Both the position numbers and the translations under genes were made by a program. This document shows, one piece after another, positions 52,801 to 60,612 of a stretch of 64,000 nt of DNA; the stretch's first letter is position 1; every line of letters starts with the position of its first letter. Below the pieces are notes generated by a model. The model was not told where the DNA came from. It did not search any database and was given only the letters and a program-made list of their open reading frames with translations. Origin of the DNA: Thermococcus sp. LS1 (lineage in GTDB: Archaea; Methanobacteriota_B; Thermococci; Thermococcales; Thermococcaceae). The stretch is taken from positions 1 to 64,000 of the forward strand of contig NZ_SNUJ01000002.1 of assembly GCF_012027395.1 (NCBI RefSeq), written 5' to 3'.

Positions 52801-53220
52801 CTCATCGCTCAGGCCGTAAAGCCTGCAGGCCTTTGACTTGAGCATTATTGGGAGCTCACCTATGCGAACCTCAACCGGCTCCTGTGCGATGCCGTTAACG
52901 ATGGGAATGAGTTCGAGGTAAAGTGGAGCTGAGTAAGTCAGGTTCCTTATACGAGCGTCCATTGGGTAGAGCGGCTTCCTCTGCCCCTGGGCCTCCTGGA
53001 ACTCGGGCTCGCCAAGGCGAATCTTTCCGAACTTGACCTCGAAGTCTGGAATGTCCGGCTTTATGCCGCCGAACTCGTTTATAACCTGCTGCATTCCGTA
53101 GTCTATGAATGCGTTGTAAGAGTCAAGGTGCTGTCTAACCAGTCCCTTCTCCTTCCAGTAAGCTTCCATAACGAGCCAAAGATCGTCGGGAGTAACATCT
53201 ACAACGGTCGGCCCTCTCAT
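49858..53220 (-). CDS. rpoB: DNA-directed RNA polymerase subunit B
   Basis: An 1120-residue undivided B subunit (some archaea split it into B' and B''). Conserved active-site stretches are [40 protein letters not shown] and the C-terminal clamp [20 protein letters not shown], followed by a zinc site (CESCG and CPVCGEEE) near 1065-1090. It starts after GAGGTGAGACC. It is the largest gene in the window and is preceded 16 bp upstream by rpoH. Confidence 0.97.
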   Translation of the reverse strand: MRGPTVVDVTPDDLWLVMEAYWKEKGLVRQHLDSYNAFIDYGMQQVINEFGGIKPDIPDFEVKFGKIRLGEPEFQEAQGQRKPLYPMDARIRNLTYSAPLYLELIPIVNGIAQEPVEVRIGELPIMLKSKACRLYGLSDEELIKLGEDPKDPGGYFIINGSERVIVSIEDLAPNKTLVERDERQNRIIAKCFSYRHGYRALITVERRKDGILYVNIPNVPRPVKFVYVMRALGLESDKEIVEAVSDDPRIQQVLFDNLEDASDIMSREEALDYIGKLALPGQPKEYRLRRAEHIIDNNLLPHMGVEEKDRRAKAYYLGMMALRVLELSLGLRGEDDKDHYANKRLKLAGDLLRDLFRVAFGQLVKDMQYQMTKTYQRKGERYTFENIQRFVRNSIRPDVLSERIEHALATGAWPGGRTGVSQLLDRTNYMSTLSHLRRVTSPLSRDQPHFEARDLHGTHWGRICPTETPEGPNCGLVKNLALMAQITTGIPEEEVRDYLSRLGVVPIEEKRPSPELWRVYLNGVLIGTVEDGESLVSRIRTDRRSGRISDVINVAIYQDEEVKEIYVNSDDGRVRRPLIIVENGVPKLTREHVEGIKNGTLTWSDFIKMGVIEYLDAEEEENAYVATWPWEVTEEHTHLELMPAAILGIPASLVPYPEHNAAPRNTYGAGMAKQSLGLGWANFRIRVDTRGHLMHYPQVPLVNSRIMKAVGFEERPAGQNFVVAVLSYQGYNMEDAVIMNKASIERGLARSTFFRTYEAEEKRYLGGQTDRFEVPDPTIQGYLGEKYYRHLDEDGIIFPESKVEGKDVLVGRTSPPRFLEEQSGLGGIILQERRETSVAVRPSEKGIVDKVIITETGDGTKLVKVTVRDLRIPEFGDKFASRHGQKGVIGLIVPQEDMPWTESGIVPDLIVNPHGIPSRMTVGQLIEAIGGKVASLKGRRVDGTAFIGEPEERLRKELEELGFKHSGREVMYDGITGRRLEADIFVGVIYYQRLHHMVADKMHARSRGPVQVLTKQPTEGRAREGGLRFGEMERDVLIGHGAAMLLIERLLEESDKTEVWVCESCGHLALEDKRRGKVYCPVCGEEEKISKVEMSYAFKLLLDELKAMGIRPSLNIVDRV

Positions 53221-53236
53221 GGTCTCACCTCAAGAA

Positions 53237-53485
53237 TCAGTCCTCCACCACGAGGCGGTAGTAGTAATAATAGCCCGCCGTTGGGCTCTTCCTTTTGATC
53301 TCAAGAACATCTCCAGGCTTAGCGCCGAGAGCGACAACAGCCGGGTCCGAAGCCTTGATCTGCGGAAGCTGAGAAATCTTAATCCTGTACTTTCTGAGGA
53401 GCTCCGCCTTCTCCTCCTCACTGAGTATTCTGTGCTCGGGAACCAGCTCATGGGTGAATATATCAAATTCTTTTTTCGCCGCCAC
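53237..53485 (-). CDS. rpoH: DNA-directed RNA polymerase subunit H
   Basis: An 82-residue subunit H (Rpb5 C-terminal equivalent), with [20 protein letters not shown] and [20 protein letters not shown] and the ending [11 protein letters not shown]. The GTG at 53485 gives exactly the 82 residues of the P. furiosus protein; a longer in-frame start at 53506 has no homology. It leads the rpo operon. Confidence 0.95.
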   Translation of the reverse strand: MAAKKEFDIFTHELVPEHRILSEEEKAELLRKYRIKISQLPQIKASDPAVVALGAKPGDVLEIKRKSPTAGYYYYYRLVVED

Positions 53486-53548
53486 CGAGAATTGCCCCCT
53501 TAACATTTTTTAAGAATGATTACCACTACCTCCCACCTGCGGGTTTCG

Positions 53549-53566
53549 GTATATAAGCTTTTCGAG
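53549..53566 (-). promoter_or_regulatory. Strong promoter of the rpo operon
   Basis: On the minus strand CGAAAAGCTTATATACC (about 53549-53565) gives a clear BRE (CGAAAA) and TATA (CTTATATA). Transcription should start near 53528, leaving a leader of about 43 nt that contains GTGGGAGGTAGTGG. Confidence 0.7.
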
Positions 53567-53969
53567 TGGTAACTGGCTTGTAGGGGTTTATATCGGTTAC
53601 GAAAAGTTTAAGAACCGTTTTTCGCGCCGAAAAGCGGCGTTAGTGTACTGGTATGTTCACCAATACTGAGAAAGACTTATAAAGGCTCGGCGTGGGTTCG
53701 AGGTTCAAACTTCCGGGAAAACGGCCAAACGGTTAGAATCTGTTGGAGATTTGGCATTATTGGTGGCAGAATATTGACATCATGCTTGCTTTTTATGGTA
53801 TCAATTGCCATATTCAATCAAAACACGGCCAAAAATTGATCAGTTTTTGGCAAGAAACGGAGGGCGTTTGAGGCTTTAAATCGGGAGTTAGCTCTTAAAT
53901 TGGAGTATTTAGAGAAGTACTAGGGTTTTGCACTCCAACGTAGATAAACAAGCTTTATCCTGCTAGATT

Positions 53970-54015
53970 TGATCAAACTTCGCGCAGGCGAACAACCTTT
54001 GCCAAGCAAAGGTTG
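53970..54015. repeat. Compound hairpin repeat
   Basis: Bases 53970-53993 are identical to 37274-37297, the element after tRNA-Cys, but the right arm is broken off. In its place is a perfect 10-bp hairpin (CAACCTTTGC/GCAAAGGTTG, loop CAA, 53993-54015) of the type at 36965-36991. It looks as if one hairpin element had been inserted into another. Confidence 0.65.
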
Positions 54016-54110
54016 ATCGAAGTGTTACCTTTCATTAGATTAGCTGGGATGTTTCCTAAAAATTGCACGGTGTCAACTGGTTTTCTGTTTAAAATTGGTA
54101 ATCCCAAGTA

Positions 54111-54157
54111 GTTTCTACTCCCTTTTGGCGCCCTCCGGGCGCCGTTTTGAGTGAAAC
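54111..54157. repeat. 47-bp double-stem palindromic element, copy 2
   Basis: Outer arms GTTTCTACTC (54111-54120) and GAGTGAAAC (54149-54157) pair with one bulged base. Inner arms GGCGCCC (54127-54133) and GGGCGCC (54137-54143) enclose a TCC loop. The plan matches the element at 37157-37205 read on the other strand. Confidence 0.6.
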
Positions 54158-54228
54158 AATGTAATGTGGCAACCCAAGAGTAAACCACACAAGAATTGGC
54201 ACTGAGAAAACGACATACAAACTTTGAT

Positions 54229-54252
54229 GAAACTTTTCGCCAGAAAAGTTTC
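54229..54252. repeat. 10-bp hairpin directly after tRNA-Met
   Basis: Arms GAAACTTTTC and GAAAAGTTTC with loop GCCA, 3 nt beyond the tRNA 3' end. In the direction of tRNA transcription it is followed by ATCAA, as is the hairpin after tRNA-Cys (GATCAA). Confidence 0.72.
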
Positions 54253-54255
54253 TAA

Positions 54256-54333
54256 TGGTGGGCCCGGGGGGCTTTGAACCCCCGACCACGCGGTTATGAG
54301 CCGCGCGCTCTGACCAGGCTGAGCTACGGGCCC
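54256..54333 (-). tRNA. tRNA with anticodon CAU (elongator Met or Ile2)
   Basis: Acceptor GGGCCCG with CGGGCCC, anticodon loop CTCATAA, T arm GGGGGTTCAAAGCCCCC, discriminator A, encoded CCA. It is not the initiator type. The anticodon CAU fits elongator tRNA-Met, or tRNA-Ile2 whose C34 is modified to agmatidine; I cannot separate them without comparison. It lies 5 bp after tRNA-Asn. Confidence 0.9.
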
Positions 54334-54338
54334 ACTGC

Positions 54339-54414
54339 TGGCGCCGCCGCCCGGATTCGAACCGGGGACCACTGGATTAACAGTCCAGCGCTCTACCGTC
54401 TAAGCTACGGCGGC
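54339..54414 (-). tRNA. tRNA-Asn (anticodon GUU)
   Basis: Acceptor GCCGCCG with CGGCGGC, anticodon loop CTGTTAA, T arm CCGGTTCGAATCCGG, discriminator G, encoded CCA. The TATA box TTTATAAAT (minus strand, about 54443-54451) is placed for a start just before the tRNA 5' end, so tRNA-Asn and the CAU tRNA form one transcript. Confidence 0.93.
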
Positions 54415-54555
54415 ACGACCCAATGTAGGGAATACAGGGTGGATTTATAAAGATTACGGTGGTCTCGTGAGGGTTGCGGTAGGCTTTTTCAGAGCCCATG
54501 GGGGATGAAGATTCATCTTCGAGACCTTGAGAAGAGTCTAGTGAAGGTTACGAAA

Positions 54556-54567
54556 ACTTTATATTTC
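54556..54567 (+). promoter_or_regulatory. tRNA-Thr promoter
   Basis: ACTTTATATTTC (54556-54567), preceded by the BRE-like CGAAA (54551-54555), has its centre about 25 nt before position 54587, two bases before the tRNA. Confidence 0.65.
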
Positions 54568-54588
54568 TCCCCTCGGTCTTTAGACCGT

Positions 54589-54665
54589 GCCCCGGTAGCC
54601 TAGCCTGGCGGGGCGGCGGACTTGTAATCCGCCGGTCGCGGGTTCAAATCCCGCCCGGGGCTCCA
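54589..54665 (+). tRNA. tRNA-Thr (anticodon UGU)
   Basis: Acceptor GCCCCGG with CCGGGGC, anticodon loop CTTGTAA (TGT), T arm GCGGGTTCAAATCCCGC, discriminator U, encoded CCA. It is divergent from the Asn/Met pair and has a good promoter of its own. Confidence 0.94.
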
Positions 54666-54670
54666 TCTTC

Positions 54671-54979
54671 TCAGCTTGCCTCATCGAGGCTCGCCTCGTA
54701 GACTGGCCACGTTCTGTAGCCGTCCTGGATGTAGACCTCAATGATCTCGGCTCCCTTATATTTGATCTCCCTGACTAGAAGCTTCTTCCTGGCCTTTCCC
54801 CTAAGGATGTCCTCGTTGATGTCCTTGGGGGGCTCTTCCGTCACCGGGAGAAGGCCACCTCTAACGTATATCCCCTCAAGCTTCTCTCCTTTGAAGAGGA
54901 ACCCTCTGATGGGAACTTCATATTCCTCTATAACTTCTCTGTACGAAACGAACCCGGACTTTCCCAACACTTCTGCCAT
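54671..54979 (-). CDS. Small protein of unknown function with palindromic operator
   Basis: A 102-residue soluble protein, mixed alpha and beta, that I do not recognise. It contains FVSYREVIEEYEVPIRGFLF and ILRGKARKKLLVREIKYKGA with no Cys or metal motif. I chose the ATG at 54979 after GGGTGAAACAA. The promoter has a perfect palindrome between TATA and start, so the gene is probably controlled by a dimeric repressor, possibly itself. Its 3' end is 5 bp from the convergent tRNA-Thr. Confidence 0.68.
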   Translation of the reverse strand: MAEVLGKSGFVSYREVIEEYEVPIRGFLFKGEKLEGIYVRGGLLPVTEEPPKDINEDILRGKARKKLLVREIKYKGAEIIEVYIQDGYRTWPVYEASLDEAS

Positions 54980-54990
54980 TTGTTTCACCC

Positions 54991-55022
54991 ATATGTAAGT
55001 GATTTGTTACATATTTATTAAG
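54991..55022 (-). promoter_or_regulatory. Promoter with a perfect 8-8-8 palindromic operator
   Basis: ATATGTAA (54991-54998) and TTACATAT (55007-55014) are perfect inverted repeats around 8 bases. The TATA box TTAATAAAT reads on the minus strand just upstream (about 55014-55022). Transcription should start near 54992, so the operator lies between TATA and start site. Confidence 0.6.
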
Positions 55023-55093
55023 CTTTCGGTGCAAATCCAGGTAAGAAGGATCCCAGGTGGAATGCAGAAAATGGTGGAAAGGGGCAAAAAAGA

Positions 55094-56602
55094 TCAAATA
55101 TCGACTTCTCCCTTCTCCTTCAGCTCTCTGTACATGCGCCATGTTATTATTGGCCTCTTCGCCGCTAGAACATCATCCACGCGCTTGACCGCTGTATTGT
55201 GTGGTGCACTCTTCACGAGCTCGGGGTTGCTGTAGGCCTCTTCGCTTATCCTCTTGAGAGCCTCAACGTAGGCGTCGAGCTCCTCCCTGCTCACAGTCTC
55301 GGTTGGCTCTATCATGAGGGCCTCGTGGACTATCAGCGGGAAGTAGATAGTCGGCGCGTGCATGCCGAAGTCGAGGAGCCTCTTGGCAACATCAAGGGCC
55401 TTAACGCCGGTCTCCTTCTTCATGGGCTCGGCGCTGAAGACCACCTCGTGCTTTCTGAGCTCCTTGTGCGGCAGCTCGTAGCCGCGGGTTCCTTTGAGCT
55501 TCTGTGTGAGGTAGTTGGCGTTGAGAACCGCTATCTCGCTGGCTTCCTTCAGCCCGTCCCTTCCCATTATCTTAAGGTAGGTGAGGGCCCTTACCATGAC
55601 CGCGAAGTTGCCGTAGAGCTCCTTAACTTTCCCTATGCTCTTGGGCACGTTGTAGTCGAGGTAGTACCTTCCGCTCTCCTCGTCATAGCTAACGAGCGGA
55701 ACCGGGAGGTAGTCCTTCAGGAAGTCCTTGACACCAACCGGGCCGCTTCCTGGACCGCCGCCACCGTGGGGCGTCGAGAACGTCTTGTGGAGGTTGAGGT
55801 GGACGATGTCAAAGCCCATGTCGCCGGGCCTTATCTTTCCGAGGACGGCGTTGAGGTTTGCTCCATCGTAATAGAGCAGGCCTCCAGCTTTGTGAACTAT
55901 CTTGGCGATCTCAAGTATCTCATCCTCGAAGATGCCGAGCGTGTTGGGATTGGTAAGCATCAAACCTGCAGTCCTCTCGCTGACGGCGTTTTCGAGGGCT
56001 TCTAAATCAACGGTTCCGTTCTCGTTCGATGGGATCTCGATGACTTTGAAACCTGCCATGGCGGCTGAGGCGGGATTAGTTCCGTGCGCTGAGTCTGGAA
56101 CTAGCATCTCAGTCCTCTGCGTTTCTCCACGGTCAAGGTGGTAGGCGCGGATTATCATAACTCCGGTGAACTCGCCGTTGGCTCCGGCGGCAGGCTGTAG
56201 CGTGAAGCGATCCATTCCGGTGATTTCCTTAAGCCATCCTTCAAGCTCCCACATTATCTTAAGAGCGCCCTGGATGGTTCTCTCGTCCTGGTATGGGTGG
56301 ACATAGGCAACGCCCGGATGGCCGGCTATCTCCTCGTTTATCTTTGGGTTGTACTTCATAGTACATGAACCGAGTGGGTATATGCCGCTGTCAACGCCGT
56401 AGTTCATCTCGCTGAGCCTTGTATAGTGCTTGACGACTTCCGGTTCGCTAAGCTCTGGCAGGTTGAGCGGGCTCTTGCGCTTGAGCTTTTCCGGAACTTT
56501 TATCTCAACATCCTCAATCGGCTTTGGAAGGGTATAGCCGACCCTACCTGAACGGGAAAGCTCGAAGATGAGCGGTTCATCCCACTTAGCCTGACGGAAC
56601 AT
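55094..56602 (-). CDS. gcvPB: Glycine dehydrogenase (decarboxylating) subunit 2
   Basis: A 502-residue P-protein beta half of the glycine cleavage system. The PLP-binding Lys is Lys273 in [20 protein letters not shown]; other family stretches are [20 protein letters not shown] and [20 protein letters not shown]. With subunit 1 it decarboxylates glycine and loads the aminomethyl group onto the H-protein. It starts immediately after the gcvPA stop; the partner genes gcvH and gcvT are not in the window. Confidence 0.95.
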   Translation of the reverse strand: MFRQAKWDEPLIFELSRSGRVGYTLPKPIEDVEIKVPEKLKRKSPLNLPELSEPEVVKHYTRLSEMNYGVDSGIYPLGSCTMKYNPKINEEIAGHPGVAYVHPYQDERTIQGALKIMWELEGWLKEITGMDRFTLQPAAGANGEFTGVMIIRAYHLDRGETQRTEMLVPDSAHGTNPASAAMAGFKVIEIPSNENGTVDLEALENAVSERTAGLMLTNPNTLGIFEDEILEIAKIVHKAGGLLYYDGANLNAVLGKIRPGDMGFDIVHLNLHKTFSTPHGGGGPGSGPVGVKDFLKDYLPVPLVSYDEESGRYYLDYNVPKSIGKVKELYGNFAVMVRALTYLKIMGRDGLKEASEIAVLNANYLTQKLKGTRGYELPHKELRKHEVVFSAEPMKKETGVKALDVAKRLLDFGMHAPTIYFPLIVHEALMIEPTETVSREELDAYVEALKRISEEAYSNPELVKSAPHNTAVKRVDDVLAAKRPIITWRMYRELKEKGEVDI

Positions 56603-57943
56603 TCAGGCCACCTCCTTAAGGACCTCGATGAGGGCATCGACCCATTCCTTCCTTGTCGTCTCAGTTGCCGCAAAGAGGGCGCTCTCGCCAAGCTCTGGGA
56701 AGTGTGGCTTGAGGTAGAAGCCGCCGTGGATGTTTCTCTCAAGGAGGACCTCGTGTATTTCTTCGTAAGACTTCTCGAAGCGGACGAGAATATCTTTGAA
56801 GTTCACGCCCTCAAAAGGAATCTCAGCGGCCTCACTCAGGCGCTTCTTGAGATAGGCCGTGTTCTTGAGGATTACCTCGCCAAGTTCCCTCAATCCCCTT
56901 GGACCGAGGCTCGCGAGGTGTATCGCGGCCGCAACGGCAACCAAAGCTTCGTTTGAACAGATATTGGAGGTTGCCTTCGCCCTCCTTATGTGCTGCTCCC
57001 TCGTCTGGAGGGTCATCACGAAGGCACGCTTTCCGTCAGCATCTTTCGTCATTCCTATTATCCTTCCCGGCATCTGGCGGATGAGCTTTTTGTCGTCCCT
57101 GACGGCGAATATGCCGGCCCTTGGGCCCCCGAAATTCATTGGGTTTCCAAAGTAAGCGGCCTCGCCGACGACTATGTCCGCACCGAGCTCTCCAGGAGCC
57201 TCAACTATGCCAAGTATCGTCGGATCAACGCCCACAACGAAGAGCGCCCCGGCATCGTGGGCTATCTCACCTATAGCTTGAATCTCCTCTTCAAGAATAC
57301 CGAAGAAGTTGGGCATCTCGACGTAAACCCCGGCGGCTCCTTCTACTTTCTCCTTGAGCTCCTCGAGGTCGAGCTGGCCGCGTTCATTCCAGTTCACGTA
57401 CTCGATTTCAACTCCCGGCCCGGCGGTGTAGGTATGAAGGACTTTCTTCTTCTCCGGGCTCATGTGCTTTGGAACCACGAACTTATTCTTTCTGGTTACA
57501 CGGGCGCTCATTAAGGCAGCTTCTGCCATGGCTGTTCCCCAGTCATACATGGAAGAGTTGACTATCGGAAGGCCGACGAGCTCCGCGATAAGGCTCTGGT
57601 ATTCGAAGAGCGCTTGGAGCATGCCCTGGCTTATCTCGGGCTGGTATGGGGTGTACGCGGTGAGGAACTCACTCCTCTCGATTAGGTATTTTACATGAGC
57701 TGGAATATAGTGGAAGTACGTTCCCGCTCCAAGGAAGCTGGGCATTTCGAGGACGGTCTTGTTCTTTGAGAGGACTTCGTTGAGCTCGAGAAAGACCTCG
57801 TACTCGCTCCTGCCCTCGGGGAGGTTGAACTCCTTGACCATACCCTTGGGCACGTCGGAGAAGAGGTCTTCAATTGAGTTGAACCCGATTTCCTTCAGCA
57901 TTTCATCCTTATGTGCTGAGTTAGGCAGGTAGTGCTTTCCCAT
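56603..57943 (-). CDS. gcvPA: Glycine dehydrogenase (decarboxylating) subunit 1
   Basis: A 446-residue P-protein alpha half, with [40 protein letters not shown] and a [13 protein letters not shown] region that are typical of the two-subunit type. It has the fold of a PLP enzyme but no PLP Lys, which is in GcvPB. The ATG at 57943 follows GAGGGTGATAGGC. It leads the gcvPA-gcvPB operon. Confidence 0.95.
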   Translation of the reverse strand: MGKHYLPNSAHKDEMLKEIGFNSIEDLFSDVPKGMVKEFNLPEGRSEYEVFLELNEVLSKNKTVLEMPSFLGAGTYFHYIPAHVKYLIERSEFLTAYTPYQPEISQGMLQALFEYQSLIAELVGLPIVNSSMYDWGTAMAEAALMSARVTRKNKFVVPKHMSPEKKKVLHTYTAGPGVEIEYVNWNERGQLDLEELKEKVEGAAGVYVEMPNFFGILEEEIQAIGEIAHDAGALFVVGVDPTILGIVEAPGELGADIVVGEAAYFGNPMNFGGPRAGIFAVRDDKKLIRQMPGRIIGMTKDADGKRAFVMTLQTREQHIRRAKATSNICSNEALVAVAAAIHLASLGPRGLRELGEVILKNTAYLKKRLSEAAEIPFEGVNFKDILVRFEKSYEEIHEVLLERNIHGGFYLKPHFPELGESALFAATETTRKEWVDALIEVLKEVA

Positions 57944-58090
57944 GCCTATCACCCTCTGAGCTTTAAGATGGTCATTGAAAATATGCCCAGCAGATTATAT
58001 GCTTTGTGTTTCAGGTAAGGTGGTTATGAGAATGCGAACAGCTTGGAGAAGGCTTGCAGCTGGTTTAAAATTGGTAAAAGAGAAAAGACC

Positions 58091-59377
58091 TCATGAGAGG
58101 CCCACATCTTCGAAGAACTTCTCCATGAGGCCTGCAACGAGCCTAATGTTGTACTGCATGCTCTCATAGACTGCCCATTGGACGTTGCTGTATTCTCTGC
58201 CATCAAGGGTCTTGAAGCCGCTCGGGGCGTTGATGTCGAAGTTAGCGTGGAGTTCTATGTTTCTGATGGCCCAGCCGTCGACGTCGCTGTCGAACCAGTC
58301 GCTCTTGTCGACGTGGGTGTATATGTAAACAGTGTCTCCCGGAACGGTGACGCTGGTGTCAACGAGCAGGTTTGGATCCTGGGCGTACTTGGCAATGAGG
58401 TTCCAGTTCTTGTCATATATTTCGACGTAACCGAGAGTCCTACCATAAACATTCTGCATATCGATGTCCTTGAAGACGATGGTTATCGAGCTGGCGCCCT
58501 TGAACTCGAGCTTCAGAACGCTCCAGTCACCCCTTCTGAGCTCCTTTGTCCAGAAGTAGCTGCCAAGGTGTCCCCATTCGCTCCAGAGAATTATGTCCTG
58601 ACCAGTTGAGTAGAGCATGTATCTCCAGGAGTTATGGGCTGCCAAATCGGCATAGGCCCAGGCAACACCATTGGCAAGGCTCATATGGCCGTTTTCGTTA
58701 TCGGCTATGTAGATGTCCTCACCCCACATGAAGCGTGCCTTCTCGTCCGGGATCTGCCACCACTTTATGGGCGTAAGGTCGAGTGGGACGCGGTTGTTGA
58801 GAATATCATCTGCCACTGTTGGTGAAATCTCATTCTCAACGAAGTCGTGGGCGTTTTCAATGTATTTGAACTGTTCGAGATCCTCGAAGAGGTGAGGGGT
58901 CTGATGAGCGATGAGCATACCCTGGTCCTCGATTATGTGAACTGCCCTACCGAGATAGTACATGGCCTCCTCGTACTTGCCCTGCTTCCAGAGCTGGACA
59001 GCAGTCTCGTAAAGTCTCTGGGCCATGTCTGCCGCAGAGGTATCTGGGTCTCCGAGTAGAGCAACCGTGAAGAGTTCAGCGTGATCCATCGGGTCGAGGA
59101 AGTGGTACTGGGACTGAATGGTGTAAACCTTCCCGTCAATCTCTATGCTTCCACCGGTCCAGTCCTCGTCGTAGGCTCCGTAGAGGAGTTGGTTCTGGTA
59201 CTGCATCAGTATCTGACCGAGCTCCGGGTTGTCCTGATAGACGGCTTCAATAGCCTTATAGGTCAGCTTCTGGTGGACGTTCATGGGGTTGTCAAGGGTT
59301 GAACCGTCCGTTGGCCAAGCGCTGACGAAGCCACTTAGAACCAGAAAACCGAGAAATATTGCCAGCAGTTTTTTCAT
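58091..59377 (-). CDS. Secreted zinc-dependent phospholipase C-like protein
   Basis: A 428-residue secreted protein. The signal peptide MKKLLAIFLGFLVLSGFVSA is followed by WPTDGSTLDN (Trp at the mature N terminus, a zinc ligand in phospholipase C/S1-P1 enzymes). NVHQKLTYKAIEAVY, YHFLDPMDHAEL and YLGRAVHIIEDQGMLIAH resemble its His/Asp metal ligands (LGxxxHxxxD). The C-terminal half (about 270-400) is beta-rich and may be a binding domain (EWGHLGSYFWTKELRRGDWS). It could act on lipids or nucleic acids outside the cell; the assignment rests on motifs only. Confidence 0.65.
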   Translation of the reverse strand: MKKLLAIFLGFLVLSGFVSAWPTDGSTLDNPMNVHQKLTYKAIEAVYQDNPELGQILMQYQNQLLYGAYDEDWTGGSIEIDGKVYTIQSQYHFLDPMDHAELFTVALLGDPDTSAADMAQRLYETAVQLWKQGKYEEAMYYLGRAVHIIEDQGMLIAHQTPHLFEDLEQFKYIENAHDFVENEISPTVADDILNNRVPLDLTPIKWWQIPDEKARFMWGEDIYIADNENGHMSLANGVAWAYADLAAHNSWRYMLYSTGQDIILWSEWGHLGSYFWTKELRRGDWSVLKLEFKGASSITIVFKDIDMQNVYGRTLGYVEIYDKNWNLIAKYAQDPNLLVDTSVTVPGDTVYIYTHVDKSDWFDSDVDGWAIRNIELHANFDINAPSGFKTLDGREYSNVQWAVYESMQYNIRLVAGLMEKFFEDVGLS

Positions 59378-59566
59378 TTAACCCCCTCCTTGTTGTATGC
59401 ACTGCAAATCAAACAATAGATAACCTGAATTAAAAATTTTTCGAGTTACAGGAGTTACAAGAACCACAAGTTTTGAGTCAAAACGTAGCGGGGGTGGAGG
59501 GAATGTATTGTGGATTGAGAGGATAAAGCTTAAAGTTCAAAGGGCACCACTCCCCCGGGGGATAGC

Positions 59567-60256
59567 ATGATAATCGCCTTCGACTTTGACGGAACACTCG
59601 CCGATACATACTCATGCATAGAGGAGGCCTTCAGGCGAGCCCTGGAGAAGCGCTACCGTTGGCTCCCATTCAAGGGTTTCTGGGCCAAGGTTCTGGCTAA
59701 AATCGAGATGTACTTCGAGAGGCCCACCTTCGGACGTCACAAGAAAAAATCAAAGCCACCGTTCTTCCTGAGGACTAAGTTCATGGAGACATGGTTCGAG
59801 GAGCGGGCGAAGCTCAGCAAATCCCTCGATGACTCTCCCGAGCTCTTGAAAAGGCTCAAGGAGGAGGGCCACACGGTGATATCTTTCTCGGCCGAGGACT
59901 TCATAGATGGCATGAAAGTGAAAAGGCTCAAAGCTATGGGTATCTACGATCTCTTTGACGATGTCATCGTTTTCGGGCGCGATTTGATGATAGACGAGGC
60001 GTTTAAGCTTGTCCGCGAAAAGTACGGGGATGATGTCTTTATCTGGGTCGATGACAAGCCTTGGCGGTTCATCGGACACGGCGACGAGAACACCGAGTAC
60101 GTGTGGTACTACTTTCCGCCAACTGCGAGGTTCATAGAAAAAAACCGCGAACGGCTCGCCCTAATTCCACACCTGCATGTGATAAGAGATCTATGGAGCC
60201 TCCTCGACGTGATAGAACGGGTGAAGCAGGAAAGAAAAGAGCTCAGTCGCCGCTGA
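59567..60256 (+). CDS. HAD-superfamily hydrolase
   Basis: A 229-residue phosphatase-like protein. Motif I is AFDFDGTLADTYSCIEEAFR with the nucleophile Asp6; motif II is HTVISFSAEDF (Ser near 108); motif III is a Lys near KVKRLKAMGI; motif IV is FIWVDDKPWR (paired Asp near 165). A cap domain lies between residues 17 and 85, rich in Lys and Phe. The substrate is unknown. GGGGGATAGC precedes the ATG. It overlaps the end of the convergent small gene by 14 bp. Confidence 0.8.
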   Translation: MIIAFDFDGTLADTYSCIEEAFRRALEKRYRWLPFKGFWAKVLAKIEMYFERPTFGRHKKKSKPPFFLRTKFMETWFEERAKLSKSLDDSPELLKRLKEEGHTVISFSAEDFIDGMKVKRLKAMGIYDLFDDVIVFGRDLMIDEAFKLVREKYGDDVFIWVDDKPWRFIGHGDENTEYVWYYFPPTARFIEKNRERLALIPHLHVIRDLWSLLDVIERVKQERKELSRR

Positions 60257-60521
60257 GATACTCCATGGTATCCTCCACGAACTCGTCAACGTCCTCTTTT
60301 TCAACTTCCTCAAGTTTGAGCTCGAAAGTCTTCCCGAGGTTCCATCTGATGGCGACTTCTCCCCTGTCGGTCTCAGCGATGATCAGCCCAAAGGGGGCAT
60401 CCCCCATCCAGTGGTGCTTGGAAAACGTAACATCAAAGCCCCTCTTCTCGAGCTCTTTCAAGATTAGCTCGTACGTTTTAGCCGGCCCGTGGGGACTTTT
60501 GGCGAAGCCTATATAGGGCAT
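60243..60521 (-). CDS. Small conserved-looking protein of unknown function
   Basis: A 92-residue protein I do not recognise: MPYIGFAKSPHGPAKTYELI at the start, a helix-strand pattern around SKHHWMGDAPFGLIIAETDR, and an acidic helical C terminus (EEVEKEDVDEFVEDTMEYLS). The ATG follows GGTGAGTAAAA. Its promoter has an inverted repeat (60530-60549). Confidence 0.65.
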   Translation of the reverse strand: MPYIGFAKSPHGPAKTYELILKELEKRGFDVTFSKHHWMGDAPFGLIIAETDRGEVAIRWNLGKTFELKLEEVEKEDVDEFVEDTMEYLSGD

Positions 60522-60529
60522 TTTTACTC

Positions 60530-60560
60530 ACCATTGTTCCATCAATGGTCAGATTTAAAA
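60530..60560 (-). promoter_or_regulatory. Promoter with 7-bp inverted repeat
   Basis: ACCATTG (60530-60536) and CAATGGT (60543-60549) are perfect inverted repeats around 6 bases. The minus-strand TATA GGTTTTAAATC (60551-60561) lies just upstream, so the repeat covers the stretch between TATA and the expected start near 60531. Confidence 0.45.
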
Positions 60561-60612
60561 CCTTTTCGGTTCCCCTAACAAAGTTTAAAAGCCAAAGGTT
60601 GAACCTCCTACC

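Larger units (their letters stand above)
53566..54228. other. Long intergenic region without a protein gene
   Basis: No convincing gene is seen between the rpo promoter and tRNA-Met. The sequence is A/T-rich with two promoter-like boxes on the plus strand (CGAAAAGTTTAAGAACC near 53598-53614 and GACTTATAAAGG near 53669-53680), which could drive an unknown RNA. It also holds a hairpin GCCAAAAA-N8-TTTTTGGC (about 53829-53852), a compound hairpin repeat (53970-54015) and a double-stem palindrome (54111-54157). Confidence 0.6.

Noticed and set aside
47135-53220. Inteins in the polymerase subunits
   Set aside because: The lengths (905 and 1120 residues) and continuous conserved motifs leave no room for an intein.
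54089-54372. Short minus-strand frames over the tRNA-Met and tRNA-Asn genes
   Set aside because: They translate tRNA and palindromic sequence and have no start context.
54461-54526. Inverted repeat GGTCTCG...CGAGACC as a possible small RNA between divergent tRNA promoters
   Set aside because: The nearby TATA box (54441-54452) is better placed for tRNA-Asn on the minus strand, and on the plus strand a transcript would start after the left arm.
55094-57943. Broken single-chain glycine dehydrogenase
   Set aside because: The two-subunit form is normal in archaea and many bacteria; each half has its own start, ribosome site and motifs.
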